Source of the DNA: an uncultured Pelagibacteraceae bacterium
GTDB taxonomy: Bacteria > Pseudomonadota > Alphaproteobacteria > Pelagibacterales > Pelagibacteraceae
Direction: 5' to 3'
Assembly: GCA_902587515.1 (NCBI GenBank)
Contig: CACILM010000003.1
Span: forward strand, 1-64,000
DNA: 64,000 nucleotides
Under the pieces are notes generated by a model, which was not told where the DNA came from, ran no database searches, and saw only the letters and a program-made list of their open reading frames with translations. The position numbers and the translations under genes are program-made. Of this stretch, positions 1 to 14,059 are shown in pieces; position 1 is the first letter of the stretch, and each line of letters opens with the position of its first letter.

Positions 1-199
1 CTTTTATATTTAAATTATAATTTTGTAATAAATGCTCTTTTATAAAAATTTGCTTATCTTCATAATTATAAAACTTTGGTATCAACAGATATACTAATGT
101 AGTAATAAAAAATATTAGAAATAGATACTTTAAATAAAATAAAAATTTGAAAATATTAGAATATCTATTGAATATTCTTTTAAGGTTTTTATTTATCAT
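1..199 (-). CDS. Partial membrane-anchored protein, possibly AsmA-like (N-terminus only)
   Basis: This reading frame is not in the ORF track. It begins at an ATG and stays open for 66 codons to the left edge of the window, so only the N-terminus is visible. A basic N-terminal stretch (MINKNLKRIFNRYS) is followed by a long hydrophobic segment at about residues 17-42, which suggests one inner-membrane anchor with the rest outside the cytoplasm. The segment after it (KQIFIKEHLLQNYNL) resembles the beginning of AsmA-like envelope proteins, which start with a single membrane anchor and then a repeat-rich periplasmic body. The gene is divergent from uvrD, with about 42 bases between the two starts. 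That the frame is coding is likely; the AsmA assignment is a guess from a short fragment. Confidence 0.6.
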   Translation of the reverse strand, partial: MINKNLKRIFNRYSNIFKFLFYLKYLFLIFFITTLVYLLIPKFYNYEDKQIFIKEHLLQNYNLNIK

Positions 200-241
200 T
201 TTTTATTTTTATAATAAGTATATAAATGGAAAATCCTATTT

Positions 242-2277
242 ATGAATAACATAGATAAATTAATTGAAAACCTAAATAAGGAACAAAAAGAAGCAGTTCT
301 TAGCACAGAGGGGCCAAACTTAATTGTGGCCGGAGCAGGCTCAGGTAAAACAAGAGTTTTGACAACTAGACTAATTCATATAATTGATCAAAAAAAAGCT
401 TGGGCAAATCAAATTTTATGCGTGACATTTACAAACAAAGCTGCAAAAGAAATGCAAAATAGAGTTTTAAAATATCTCAGAGGAAGTTCAAATGCAATTC
501 CTTGGCTAGGCACTTTTCATTCTATAAGTGTTAAAATTTTAAGAAGGCACGCAGAAGCTTTGGGATATAAAAGTAACTTTACAATTTTAGACACTGATGA
601 TCAAAAAAAACTTATTAGAAATATAGTTAAAGCAGAGGATCTGGACGCTAAGAAATTTTCTCCTCAATTGATAATGTATCATATTGATCAATGGAAAAAT
701 AAAGGTCTTTTACCAGAAGATATCAAAGTTGAGAAAACAGGGTTGATTCTAAAATCTATACTCAAAGTATATGAAATTTATCAACGTAAAACTAAAGATT
801 TAAATGCCTTTGACTTCGGAGACTTAATTTTATTCTGTGTAAGTCTCTTTGAAAAGCACAAAGATATAAGAGAAATATATCATAATAATTTTAAATATGT
901 TTTAGTAGATGAATTTCAAGATACAAATTTTATTCAAAATAAATGGTTGAATTTATTAGTTAACAATAAACAAAATATTTGTTGTGTTGGTGATGATGAT
1001 CAATCAATATATAGCTGGAGAGGGGCTGAAATAAAAAATTTTCTTACTTTTGATAAAATTTATAAGAATTGTAAGGTGTTTAAGTTAGAGCAAAACTATA
1101 GATCTACGAAAAATATACTTGATACGGCTTATAATTTAATTTCTAATAATTCAAACAGAGTAGATAAAAAATTGTGGTCATCTGCAAATCAAGGTGAGCT
1201 AGTAAAATTAAACTGTTATAGAACAGGCAAAGAAGAGGCTCAAGGAGTCAGTGATATTATAGAGAAAAAAATAAAAAAAAAATATTCTTTGAATGAGGTA
1301 TCGATATTGGTAAGAGCAATTTATCAAACTAGAGAATTTGAAGAAAGATTTCTTCAAGTAGGAATTGGTTATAGAGTTCTTGGAGGAATTAAATTTTATG
1401 AAAGAGCAGAAATTAAAGACGCTGTTTCATATTTGAGAATCATAAATCAAAAATTTGACGACCTTGCTCTAGAAAGAATAATTGGATCCCCAAAAAGAGG
1501 AGTTGGTGAAAGCACTCTCAACCAAGCTTACACTTTTGGTAAAAATAATAAATTGTGTTTAGAGGACTCAATTATTAAAAATATTGAGAATGATAATTTC
1601 AAACCAAAAATAAAAAAAACGCTTCAGGATTTAATAAGAATGATTCATAAATGGAGACAAGACTCTTTAAAAATGAAACATTTTGATCTCTTAAAATTAG
1701 TATTGGATGAGTCAGGATATTCTTCAATGCTAAAAAATAAAAAAGATTTAGAAAATGAAAATAGATTAGAAAATTTAAAAGAATTGTTAAGAGCGATGCA
1801 GGATTACGATAACTTGCAAAGTTTTCTTGAGCACGTTGCATTAGCAACATCAATAGATCAAGAATGGGAAGGCGCTAAAGTAAATTTAATGACAATGCAT
1901 GCAGCAAAAGGTTTGGAATTTGATGTAGTTTTTTTACCAGGTTGGGAGGAAGGATTATTTCCACATCAAAAATCTTTAGAGGAGAAAGGAGATTTTGCAT
2001 TAGAGGAAGAAAGAAGATTGGCATACGTTGGGATAACAAGAGCAAAAAAGGAGGCTTATTTATCTTTTGCGATGAAAAGAGCTTTTCATGGAGATTGGAT
2101 GGATGCGCTTCCCTCAAGATTTATTAACGAAATACCTGATGACAATGTAGAAAAAAATGAAATTGAAACTAGAGAAGAAATTGAGGATTTTGAATTTAAT
2201 CAAGATAATTCAATAGAATATGATGAAGAGTATAGAAGTCCTGGCTGGGATAGATATAAAAAGAATAAATTACTTAA

Positions 2278-2290
<13 letters not shown>
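242..2290 (+). CDS. uvrD: UvrD/PcrA-type superfamily 1 DNA helicase
   Basis: This is an ATP-driven 3'-5' DNA helicase that displaces the excised oligonucleotide in nucleotide excision repair and acts in mismatch repair. The SF1 motifs appear in order: Walker A AGAGSGKT at residues 30-37, the VDEFQDT Walker B box, QSIYSWRGA (motif III), QNYRST (motif IV), TMHAAKGLEF (motif V) and YVGITRAKK (motif VI). At 682 residues it is somewhat shorter than E. coli UvrD; the C-terminal tail is short and acidic, then lysine-rich. The start is an ATG shortly downstream of a TATAAT-like hexamer in the divergent intergenic gap. The 3' end overlaps the following aminopeptidase gene by 13 bases, so the two are probably co-transcribed. 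UvrD and PcrA cannot be separated from the sequence alone. Partners ligA, uvrB and uvrC are also in this window. Confidence 0.95.
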
Positions 2291-6847
<4,557 letters not shown>

Positions 6848-6900
6848 TCAATAGATTAATACCAGATTAGACAAAAAATAATAAGATTTATATTTGTGTC

Positions 6901-7827
6901 TTAAGCGTTAACAGCAATTCTTGTTGATGGAATAAACTTAATTTTTTCTGAAATAACCGATTCTTTGACTTCAACATGTTCAAACGCTGATTTTATATTC
7001 AACAATTTTCTTAGAAATTTATTAGTTAATTCATGGCCACCTTGATAACATTTTACATTTCCAAGAATTCTATGTCCTGATAATAAAAAGTCTCCAGCTA
7101 AATCTAAAATTTTATGATTTACAAATTCTTTTTCATTTCTTAAACCACCTTTGTTTAAAATTTTGTCCTGATCTACTACTAAGGCATTTTCTAAGGATCC
7201 GCCTTTAGCTAAACCAAGTTTTCTTATTTTCTCTATATCTTCAAATAAACAAAATGTTCTTGAGCATATAACTTTGTCTAAATCATCATTTTGGAAATTT
7301 ATTTTATTTTTTTGTTTACCTATAATTTTATTTTTATAATTTAGATTAAAATGTACATCTAAAGAGGAATTCCCTTTTTCAATAGAGATTTTTCTTTCAT
7401 CATCAACTAATTCAATTTTTCTTAAAATTCTCAGATACTTCCTTTTATTAGATAGCTCTTTTAAGTTTTGTTTTTTTATCTCTTTTATAAAAATGATTGC
7501 TGAACCGTCCAATATAGGAACTTCCTCGTTATCTATATGTATTATTGCGTTGTCTATTCCGGAAATATATAAAGCAGCTAATAAATGTTCAACTGTTGAA
7601 ACTTTTGCTCCAAATTGATTTTCTAGTGTTGTACAAAGTTTAGCTGAGGAGACGTTTCTATAATCTGCCTTAATCGTATTATTTTTATTCAAATCTATTC
7701 TTTTGAAAACAATACCTTGATCGGCTTCTGCAGGTAAAATTTTGATTGAAGATATTTTTCCAGTATGAAGACCGTTGCCTCTAATTTCAATTGGTTTAGA
7801 AAGAGTTTTTTGATATTTTTCAAGCAT
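6901..7827 (-). CDS. lpxC: UDP-3-O-acyl-N-acetylglucosamine deacetylase LpxC
   Basis: LpxC is the zinc enzyme for the committed step of lipid A synthesis in the cytoplasm. The metal-binding residues are all present: the histidine in STVEHLLAAL at residue 81, H238 and D242 in VNHKILDLAGD, and the catalytic-site histidine H265 in YQGGHELTNK. The length of 308 residues is normal. Presence of an intact lpxC implies an organism with lipopolysaccharide. It follows ftsA after a 64-base gap; in most proteobacteria ftsZ would sit in that position, and here it does not. Confidence 0.97.
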   Translation of the reverse strand: MLEKYQKTLSKPIEIRGNGLHTGKISSIKILPAEADQGIVFKRIDLNKNNTIKADYRNVSSAKLCTTLENQFGAKVSTVEHLLAALYISGIDNAIIHIDNEEVPILDGSAIIFIKEIKKQNLKELSNKRKYLRILRKIELVDDERKISIEKGNSSLDVHFNLNYKNKIIGKQKNKINFQNDDLDKVICSRTFCLFEDIEKIRKLGLAKGGSLENALVVDQDKILNKGGLRNEKEFVNHKILDLAGDFLLSGHRILGNVKCYQGGHELTNKFLRKLLNIKSAFEHVEVKESVISEKIKFIPSTRIAVNA

Positions 7828-7891
7828 TAAATTTTTATATCTGATTATTTAAAAGTGTTTAAAACAACTAATGTTTCTAAAAATAACAAGT

Positions 7892-9085
7892 TTAGTTAAA
7901 TAATAGGTCAAAAAAACGAGAAATAAGTGATTTTTTTTCTTGAACAATCGGTACAGCCTCTTTTTTCCACCCATATTGAACTAAATTTAAAGCATCTTCA
8001 TAAATTTCTTCATCAGTGAAGTTTTTCATAAAATTCAAATCATATTCATTATGATTAGAAAAAGTATTTTTATAAATATTTTTGAAACATTTTTGATTTG
8101 GCTCATCATTAATTTTTAAAAAAATTTTGAGATTTCTTTTAAGAAAACTTTTTAAATTGATATTTTTATTGATAGCTATTTCTGCAATTTCTTGGATTCT
8201 AGCGCTTGCTATATCACAAACTAATTGTTTTTTAATTTTTCTAAAGGTCTGTTTATCAAATAATTCCTCTTCGATAAAATTATTCATATCCTCTTTTGAA
8301 AAGCTTGAGTTATTTAAGATGTTTCTTACAGTCTGATTTTTTAAAGCTATAACTTTTGAAATATCATTTATAATTAAATTTGTTCCAAAATCAAATTTTT
8401 GAAAATACCTAAAAGCTGAGTTTTCAAAAAAATTTATATTTATGTTGTTATCGCTAATTTCTATATTTAAAAATGTTTCTAAGTTTGTATTTTCATTAAT
8501 TATCTTAGTTCCTAAAATAAAATTTTTTGAAATAATTTTTTTGATTCTTAAATTACATTTATCAAATATGTACTTTAAATTTTTATGATCATTATTATTA
8601 ATTAAAAAAAAAGATAACTCATGTGAATAGAAATTTCCAAATAATCCAATTGGTAGATTGCTAATTTTTTTCTTATCTAACAAATAATTTGAATTAAAAA
8701 TATGTAGGATTTTTTTTTCTTCTTCGGTTTCTAGTAATTTTGATTTCAGGTCATTTAAAATATAAGTAACATTATCTTTTGCTAATTGTGAACCATTCAA
8801 TTTTTTAAATCCAGTAAAATTGATCAATGAACAATTAAAATTATCAATTACTAGAATTAACTCTTTAAATGTATAATTTATTTTTTGCTCAATGAGATAT
8901 ATATTTTCACTAATTATCTTTGAAACTAAATTTAAATCACATACTCTTTGATTGCTTATTCCTTGCAGCGGAACTTTTTTGTGATTAATTATAGTAAAAT
9001 TGTTATGATCATTTGTTCGACCAGCTATAAAGATATAATTAAAATCGTTGATTTCGATTAAAAGAATTGGAGAATTGTTTTCCAT
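7892..9085 (-). CDS. ftsA: Divergent FtsA-like cell-division protein
   Basis: FtsA is the actin-like protein that ties FtsZ to the inner membrane. The assignment is partly positional: the gene directly follows ftsQ and precedes lpxC. Supporting sequence features are a segment resembling the FtsA phosphate-2 region (FDFGTNLIINDISKVIAL), a downstream region with DIASARIQEIAEIA, and a short amphipathic C-terminus (SLISRFFDLLFN) like the membrane-targeting helix of FtsA. At 397 residues it is close to the usual size. Oddly, the N-terminal phosphate-1 motif, normally of the GLDIGSSK type, reads LLIEINDFNY, without the aspartate and glycines, so ATP binding may be weakened or lost. Codon use is as AT-rich as its neighbours. 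An unrelated protein that replaced ftsA is less likely but not excluded. Confidence 0.7.
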   Translation of the reverse strand: MENNSPILLIEINDFNYIFIAGRTNDHNNFTIINHKKVPLQGISNQRVCDLNLVSKIISENIYLIEQKINYTFKELILVIDNFNCSLINFTGFKKLNGSQLAKDNVTYILNDLKSKLLETEEEKKILHIFNSNYLLDKKKISNLPIGLFGNFYSHELSFFLINNNDHKNLKYIFDKCNLRIKKIISKNFILGTKIINENTNLETFLNIEISDNNININFFENSAFRYFQKFDFGTNLIINDISKVIALKNQTVRNILNNSSFSKEDMNNFIEEELFDKQTFRKIKKQLVCDIASARIQEIAEIAINKNINLKSFLKRNLKIFLKINDEPNQKCFKNIYKNTFSNHNEYDLNFMKNFTDEEIYEDALNLVQYGWKKEAVPIVQEKKSLISRFFDLLFN

Positions 9086-9088
9086 TTT

Positions 9089-9748
9089 TTATTTTAAAAT
9101 AAGTTGATCTTTAATTCTATAATCAAAAATTTTATATTTAGTAAAATTATCTTGATCTTTTAAATCCATAAAGTTTTTGAGACTTTTAACGTAATTATTT
9201 GTTGGTAACTTTATAAGTTGGTTATCTTGAGTTAGTAAGTCCCACCTTTTAGTCTCAAATAAATAAAATTTTTGTATGTTATCTAATGGAAAGTTGATTT
9301 CCTTTAAATTTTCATAAATAATTAAAAAACTTTTTTTATCGCCAAAAACAAAGGGTAATTCTTCAAACTTTCTAAGATCAATAAAATCAATTAAATCGCC
9401 TTGAGTGCTAAAGTATTTTTTTTCCTTATTATGTTGAATTATTGCTATTGGTTTTTTTTCGGCTATTTTAATAATTATTTTATTTGGATAAACTTTTTTA
9501 ATTTGGAAACTATCAATAAATTGAATTTCTTTAAGTTTTTTTTCTATTTTTTTTTTATCTAATAAGAATATATTTGATTGTTTTAAAAAAGATAATTTAT
9601 TATTTATATTTTCTTCTTTTATGATTTTATTGTTTTCTATTGCAATTTCTTGAATATAAAATTTTGAAAAAAAATTACTGTTGAATTGAATATTATAAGT
9701 ACTAAACAAAATTAGTAATAGTAAAGCGATTAAAAATCGTTTTTTCAT
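9089..9748 (-). CDS. ftsQ: Cell-division protein FtsQ
   Basis: FtsQ is a bitopic inner-membrane protein that links the early and late divisome through its periplasmic POTRA and beta domains. The protein opens with a basic start and one hydrophobic segment at about residues 5-20 (FLIALLLLILFSTYNI). A POTRA-like stretch follows (IQEIAIENNKIIKEENINNKL, then FIDSFQIKKVYPNKIIIKIAEKKPIAI), with the typical YPNxxxIxIxEKxP signature. At 219 residues it is shorter than many family members. The ATG overlaps the ddl stop by 4 bases (ATGA), so the two are probably translationally coupled. Position between ddl and ftsA is canonical. Confidence 0.88.
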   Translation of the reverse strand: MKKRFLIALLLLILFSTYNIQFNSNFFSKFYIQEIAIENNKIIKEENINNKLSFLKQSNIFLLDKKKIEKKLKEIQFIDSFQIKKVYPNKIIIKIAEKKPIAIIQHNKEKKYFSTQGDLIDFIDLRKFEELPFVFGDKKSFLIIYENLKEINFPLDNIQKFYLFETKRWDLLTQDNQLIKLPTNNYVKSLKNFMDLKDQDNFTKYKIFDYRIKDQLILK

Positions 9749-10683
9749 CTATTGATACTTGCATCTAACAATATTTTTTCTATTAAATTTGGAAAAGAAA
9801 TACCACAATAACTAGCTATTTCGGGTACAAGAGAAAGATTTGTCATGCCTGGCTGAGTGTTAATTTCCAATAAGTAGAATTTATTTTTAAAAAATTTGAA
9901 ATCTGCTCTTGTCACACCTTTGCAGTTTAAAACTTTGTGTGCTTTATTAGCAATATTTAAAACTTTTTTATAATTTTTTTTAGTTATTCTTGCTGGCATG
10001 ACATGCTTAGTTTTTGCTGAACTATAATATTTAGCCTTATAATCGTAAAAAGATCTTTTTGGAATTAATTCGATAGCTCCTAAAGATTTATTATTTAATA
10101 CAGCTGCTTGGATTTCTTGTCCACCGATATATTCTTCTAATAAAATTTCATTATATTTTCTTAACAATAATTGAGCTGACTTAGATAAATCTTTAAATTT
10201 ATTTACAATTTTTACTCCCAGACTTGATCCTTCGTCAACTGGTTTGAGCACAACAGGAAGTTTAATTTTTTTTTTTATTAGGAATTTTCTTAACAGGTTA
10301 TTTCTTAAATTATCTTTATTTATTAAATAATACTTTGGCGTTAAAATTTTGTGTTTCTTAAATATTTTTTTTGAGACCACTTTATTCATACAGTTATAAG
10401 AACTTATAACTCCTGAGTGTGTATAAGGAATGCCCATATACTCAAAGTAGCTTTGAGCTACTCCGTCTTCACCATCCTTACCATGGAGAGCGTTAAATAT
10501 AACGTCAATACTGAGTTTGTTAATCAAATTCAAATTCTTATATTTTGGATCAAGTTCTGAAACAATATACTTTTTTTTTCTCAAAGCTCTAATGCATGCT
10601 TTACCACTATTGAGACTAACAGCTCTTTCTCCTGAATCTCCTCCAAGAACAACTACTACTCGTTTATATTTTTTCTTTTTCAC
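9745..10683 (-). CDS. ddl: D-alanine-D-alanine ligase
   Basis: This ATP-grasp enzyme joins two D-alanines to make the dipeptide that MurF adds to the UDP-MurNAc peptide. The N-terminus has VVLGGDSGERAVSLNSG, the substrate-binding start seen in DdlB proteins. NALHGKDGEDGVAQ, KPVDEGSSLGV and the C-terminal LEINTQPGMTNLSLVPEIA (metal and phosphate contacts) complete the family pattern. The length of 312 residues is standard. The start codon is GTG (GTGAAAAAG), and it overlaps the end of murB by 20 bases. Its product feeds murF, which lies in the same cluster. Confidence 0.96.
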   Translation of the reverse strand: MKKKKYKRVVVVLGGDSGERAVSLNSGKACIRALRKKKYIVSELDPKYKNLNLINKLSIDVIFNALHGKDGEDGVAQSYFEYMGIPYTHSGVISSYNCMNKVVSKKIFKKHKILTPKYYLINKDNLRNNLLRKFLIKKKIKLPVVLKPVDEGSSLGVKIVNKFKDLSKSAQLLLRKYNEILLEEYIGGQEIQAAVLNNKSLGAIELIPKRSFYDYKAKYYSSAKTKHVMPARITKKNYKKVLNIANKAHKVLNCKGVTRADFKFFKNKFYLLEINTQPGMTNLSLVPEIASYCGISFPNLIEKILLDASINR

Positions 10684-11575
10684 CTACTATTTTAATCTCT
10701 AGCTCAAGATTAACTCCGGTTTTTTCGATTACAGTTTGTTTTACTTTATTTATTAATTTTTCAATGTCTGATGATTTCGCATTTCCATTATTAACAAAAA
10801 AATTACAATGTTTTTTTGATATAACAGCATCTCCCACAAAAAAATTATCACAGCCTGTCTCCTTAATTAATTGCCATGCTTTTTTTTCATTATTGTAATT
10901 TTTAAAAGTGCTTCCACAAGTTTTGATTTGACTAGGTTGAGATAGTTTTTTCTTTTCTATCATTTTAAATTGTTTTTCTTCAATTATTTTTTTATCTGCT
11001 ATCTCACCTTTTAACTTTACTGATGTTATTATTAAGTCACTTGGTAAATTAGTTCCTCTGTAAATAAATTTTATTTCCTCCCGGCTAATATTTTTTTCTT
11101 TACATTCTTTTATATCTATTGCTTTTATTGAAAGTAAAACTTTTGATATATCGTTATTATAACATCCACTATTCATTATTACTGCACCACCTATAGATCC
11201 AGGAATACAGGATAAAAATTCTAAATTTCCAATTCCATTTTCTTTTGCGAAATTCGAAATTTTACGATCTAATGTTGCTGCTCCTACTTCTATAATATCT
11301 TTCTTAATTAATTTAATTTTAGAAAAGTTAGTACCTAATTTTATCACCACTCCTTTTATACCCTCGTCTCTGATAAGTGTGTTTGAGCCAGCACCAAGTA
11401 TTGTAATTTTTAGATTATTATTTTTTATATTTTTTAAAAATTCAATTAATTCATCTTCATTATCAGGTTTGAAAAATAACTCAGCTGGTCCACCTAAATT
11501 AAACCAACTATATTTTGAAAGTTTTATATTTGGTGAGATACTTCCGCTAAATTTTTTAATTAAATTCTGTTTCAT
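10664..11575 (-). CDS. murB: UDP-N-acetylenolpyruvoylglucosamine reductase
   Basis: MurB is a flavoenzyme that reduces UDP-GlcNAc-enolpyruvate to UDP-MurNAc with NADPH. FAD-binding elements ILGAGSNTLI and CIPGSIGGAVIMNSGCY are present, the proton-donor serine lies in CGSTFKN, and a conserved glutamate lies near the end in LELEIKIVG. The compact form without the long insert of E. coli MurB marks it as a type II enzyme, and 303 residues fits that type. It sits between murC and ddl with a 2-base gap to murC, as in many alphaproteobacteria. murA is not in this window. Confidence 0.96.
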   Translation of the reverse strand: MKQNLIKKFSGSISPNIKLSKYSWFNLGGPAELFFKPDNEDELIEFLKNIKNNNLKITILGAGSNTLIRDEGIKGVVIKLGTNFSKIKLIKKDIIEVGAATLDRKISNFAKENGIGNLEFLSCIPGSIGGAVIMNSGCYNNDISKVLLSIKAIDIKECKEKNISREEIKFIYRGTNLPSDLIITSVKLKGEIADKKIIEEKQFKMIEKKKLSQPSQIKTCGSTFKNYNNEKKAWQLIKETGCDNFFVGDAVISKKHCNFFVNNGNAKSSDIEKLINKVKQTVIEKTGVNLELEIKIVGEKEKI

Positions 11576-11577
11576 TT

Positions 11578-12975
11578 TTAAATAAAAGTTTTAAGCTCCC
11601 TCATATATTTCGAAATTAATCCTGCTCCCATACCTATAATAATTTTGTTGTTAGTTAAATTTTTTTTAAGATATTTTTGTATATCGCTATAATTTTGAAT
11701 AATAATAACTTGAGTTTTTGAAAGTTTTGCAATTAGTTTTGCAAATTCGAAATTATTGTATTTTAATTTAGGCCTTTCGCCTGCTGCATATATAGGACAA
11801 AGGAGAACATAATTTGAATTTAAAAAAGATTTTGCAAATTCTTTTTTCAAAGAGAGGACTCTTGAATAGCGATGAGGTTCAAAAACTGAAATAATTTCTT
11901 TATCTTTGTAAACATTTTTAACTCCTTCTAAAATGGATCGAATTTCAGTGGGGTGATGAGCATAATCATCATAAAAATCATTATTATTTTTGCTGAAAAT
12001 TTTTGTCATTCTTCTCTGAACACCAGAAAATTTACTTAATGATTTTTTAATTATATTTTGACTTACACCTAGATTTAAACAAACTGCTATGGCTGCTACA
12101 GCATTCAATACATTATGTTTTCCTAATAACTTGAGTTGAATATTTCGTATTTTTCTATTTTTCTTTTTAATATCTTTATATTTTAAATCAAAAATAGAGT
12201 AATCAATTTTGTATCTTATATTTGAAATATGATAATCAGATTTTTTATTTTCACCATATGTAATTATGTTTTTGTTTTTAATTTTGTTTAATATTTTTTT
12301 TATATTTGAATTGTCTTTACAAAGTATTGATTTACCAGTTGGCGGTGTTTTCTCAATAAATTTTACAAAAGAATTTTCTAAATTTTTGTAATTTTTATAA
12401 AAGTCAATATGCTCATGATCAATATTTGTAACAACTGAATAATTTATAGGTAGCTTAAGAAAACTACCGTCAGATTCGTCAGCCTCTAAAATTGACCACT
12501 CTCCTTTACCAAGTTTAGCGTTGCTATTAAGTGAATTTATTACGCCTCCATTAACTATAGTAGGATCAAGTTTTTGGTCGGACAAAATTTTTGCGATTAA
12601 TGATGTTGTAGTAGTTTTTCCATGGGATCCTGTGATTATAATATTTTTTTTTAATGTGACAACATCTGCTAATACATCTGCCCTTGAATAAATTGGAATT
12701 TTTTTTAATCTAGCAAATTTAATTTCACTATTATTATTTTTAATTGCTGATGATCTAACTAATATTGTAGAATTTCTAACATTTTTTTTCGAGTGACCGA
12801 TAAAAACTTTTATTCCGGCTTTTATACATGTGATTGTATTTTTATTTTTATTTTGATCACTTCCTTGAACTTTAAAACCCATATTTTTCATAATTTGAGC
12901 TAATCCGCTCATTCCAATTCCACCTATACCTACAAAATGGATTACTTCTTTTTGTCCTAAATTAATTTTTTGCAT
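11578..12975 (-). CDS. murC: UDP-N-acetylmuramate--L-alanine ligase
   Basis: MurC adds L-alanine to UDP-MurNAc, the first amino acid of the stem peptide. The N-terminal UDP-binding Rossmann motif is HFVGIGGIGMSGLA, the P-loop is TGSHGKTTTT near residue 118, and the central and C-terminal Mur ligase signatures NIDHEHIDFY, YDDYAHHPTEI and EPHRYSR are present. The ORF track begins at a TTG six bases upstream. I prefer the ATG two codons in (MQKINLG), because the first two codons add nothing conserved. This start overlaps the murG end by 14 bases. Length about 465 residues is normal. Confidence 0.96.
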   Translation of the reverse strand: MQKINLGQKEVIHFVGIGGIGMSGLAQIMKNMGFKVQGSDQNKNKNTITCIKAGIKVFIGHSKKNVRNSTILVRSSAIKNNNSEIKFARLKKIPIYSRADVLADVVTLKKNIIITGSHGKTTTTSLIAKILSDQKLDPTIVNGGVINSLNSNAKLGKGEWSILEADESDGSFLKLPINYSVVTNIDHEHIDFYKNYKNLENSFVKFIEKTPPTGKSILCKDNSNIKKILNKIKNKNIITYGENKKSDYHISNIRYKIDYSIFDLKYKDIKKKNRKIRNIQLKLLGKHNVLNAVAAIAVCLNLGVSQNIIKKSLSKFSGVQRRMTKIFSKNNNDFYDDYAHHPTEIRSILEGVKNVYKDKEIISVFEPHRYSRVLSLKKEFAKSFLNSNYVLLCPIYAAGERPKLKYNNFEFAKLIAKLSKTQVIIIQNYSDIQKYLKKNLTNNKIIIGMGAGLISKYMRELKTFI

Positions 12976-14059
12976 CAACAATTTTTTCTAGTTCTTGATT
13001 TATATTTTCATAGACTTTTATGTCAGAATATTGACTTAGGTTTTTTATTATTTTTTCTAATTTTGAACTATCCTCATAAATTTCTTTAATAAGGTATAAA
13101 AGTTTGTCATTCAAATCTTTTTCTTCAATCAAAAAAGCAAAATTTTTCTTTTGATAGTATAAAGCGTTTTTTAGCTGATGATTATCAGCTGAAGACGGGA
13201 GAGGCACAGATACGAAAGGAATATTGCAGTTACTAAGCTCTGCCAACATACTTGAGCCAGATCTTGTAATAGCAAAATTTACTTTTGAAAAAAAGTGTAA
13301 AAGGTTATTACTAAAATTAAAAATTTCAAATTCAATACCATTTTTTTCATAAAATAATTTAAGATTGTCATTTTGACTTTCTAAACAGTGTTGGTAAATT
13401 TTAAGCGGTATTCCAAAACTTGAGCATTTTTTAAAAATAATAGGAAGAGTTTCAGCAAATACTTTAGCAGCTTGGCTTCCCCCTAAGACTAGAACGCTTA
13501 ATTTCTTTATCTTATTTCTCTCAATATTTTTTTTTGAAAACTCAATAATTTCTTTTTTTATAATATTTCCAATTTCAACAATTTTTTTATTATATTTTTC
13601 ATTTATTCCCTCGATCTCTTTTCTAGAAACAAACATTTTTTCACAAAATGGTAATAAATATTTATTAGCTTTTCCAATAATTAAATTATTTTCATATGTT
13701 ATAAATTTAATTTTTAAGATACTTGCGGCAATACAAATTGGAAAAGATGCATATCCTCCCATGCCAAAAATTATTTTAGGTCTTTTTGAAATCAAAAGTA
13801 TTATTGATTTGACAATAGAGTAGAAAATGAGAATTAAAGACAAAAATTTAGTTAATATATTTTTATTTTTTAATGGAGATGAAGGTATAATATTTATTGT
13901 AAAATTATTTATGTTTTTTAAATATTTGGATCCCCTTTGATCTGAAATCAATTCCACGTCATAATTTTTTTCGACTAAGTGTAGAGCCAAATTATATCCA
14001 GGAAATACATGTCCCCCGGTACCTCCAATTGCAATAAAAGCTTTTATTTTTTTATTCAT
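12962..14059 (-). CDS. murG: Lipid II-forming N-acetylglucosaminyltransferase MurG
   Basis: MurG transfers GlcNAc from UDP-GlcNAc to lipid I on the inner face of the membrane, giving lipid II. The GT-B fold is marked by the N-terminal glycine-rich loop GGTGGHVFPG near residues 13-22, a second glycine loop VLGGSQAAKVF, and the donor-site region ITRSGSSMLAEL followed by SVPLPSSADNHQLKNA. A hydrophobic patch at about residues 70-90 fits membrane association. The length of 365 residues is normal. The ATG overlaps the ftsW stop region by 8 bases. The order ftsW-murG-murC is canonical. Confidence 0.96.
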   Translation of the reverse strand: MNKKIKAFIAIGGTGGHVFPGYNLALHLVEKNYDVELISDQRGSKYLKNINNFTINIIPSSPLKNKNILTKFLSLILIFYSIVKSIILLISKRPKIIFGMGGYASFPICIAASILKIKFITYENNLIIGKANKYLLPFCEKMFVSRKEIEGINEKYNKKIVEIGNIIKKEIIEFSKKNIERNKIKKLSVLVLGGSQAAKVFAETLPIIFKKCSSFGIPLKIYQHCLESQNDNLKLFYEKNGIEFEIFNFSNNLLHFFSKVNFAITRSGSSMLAELSNCNIPFVSVPLPSSADNHQLKNALYYQKKNFAFLIEEKDLNDKLLYLIKEIYEDSSKLEKIIKNLSQYSDIKVYENINQELEKIVDAKN

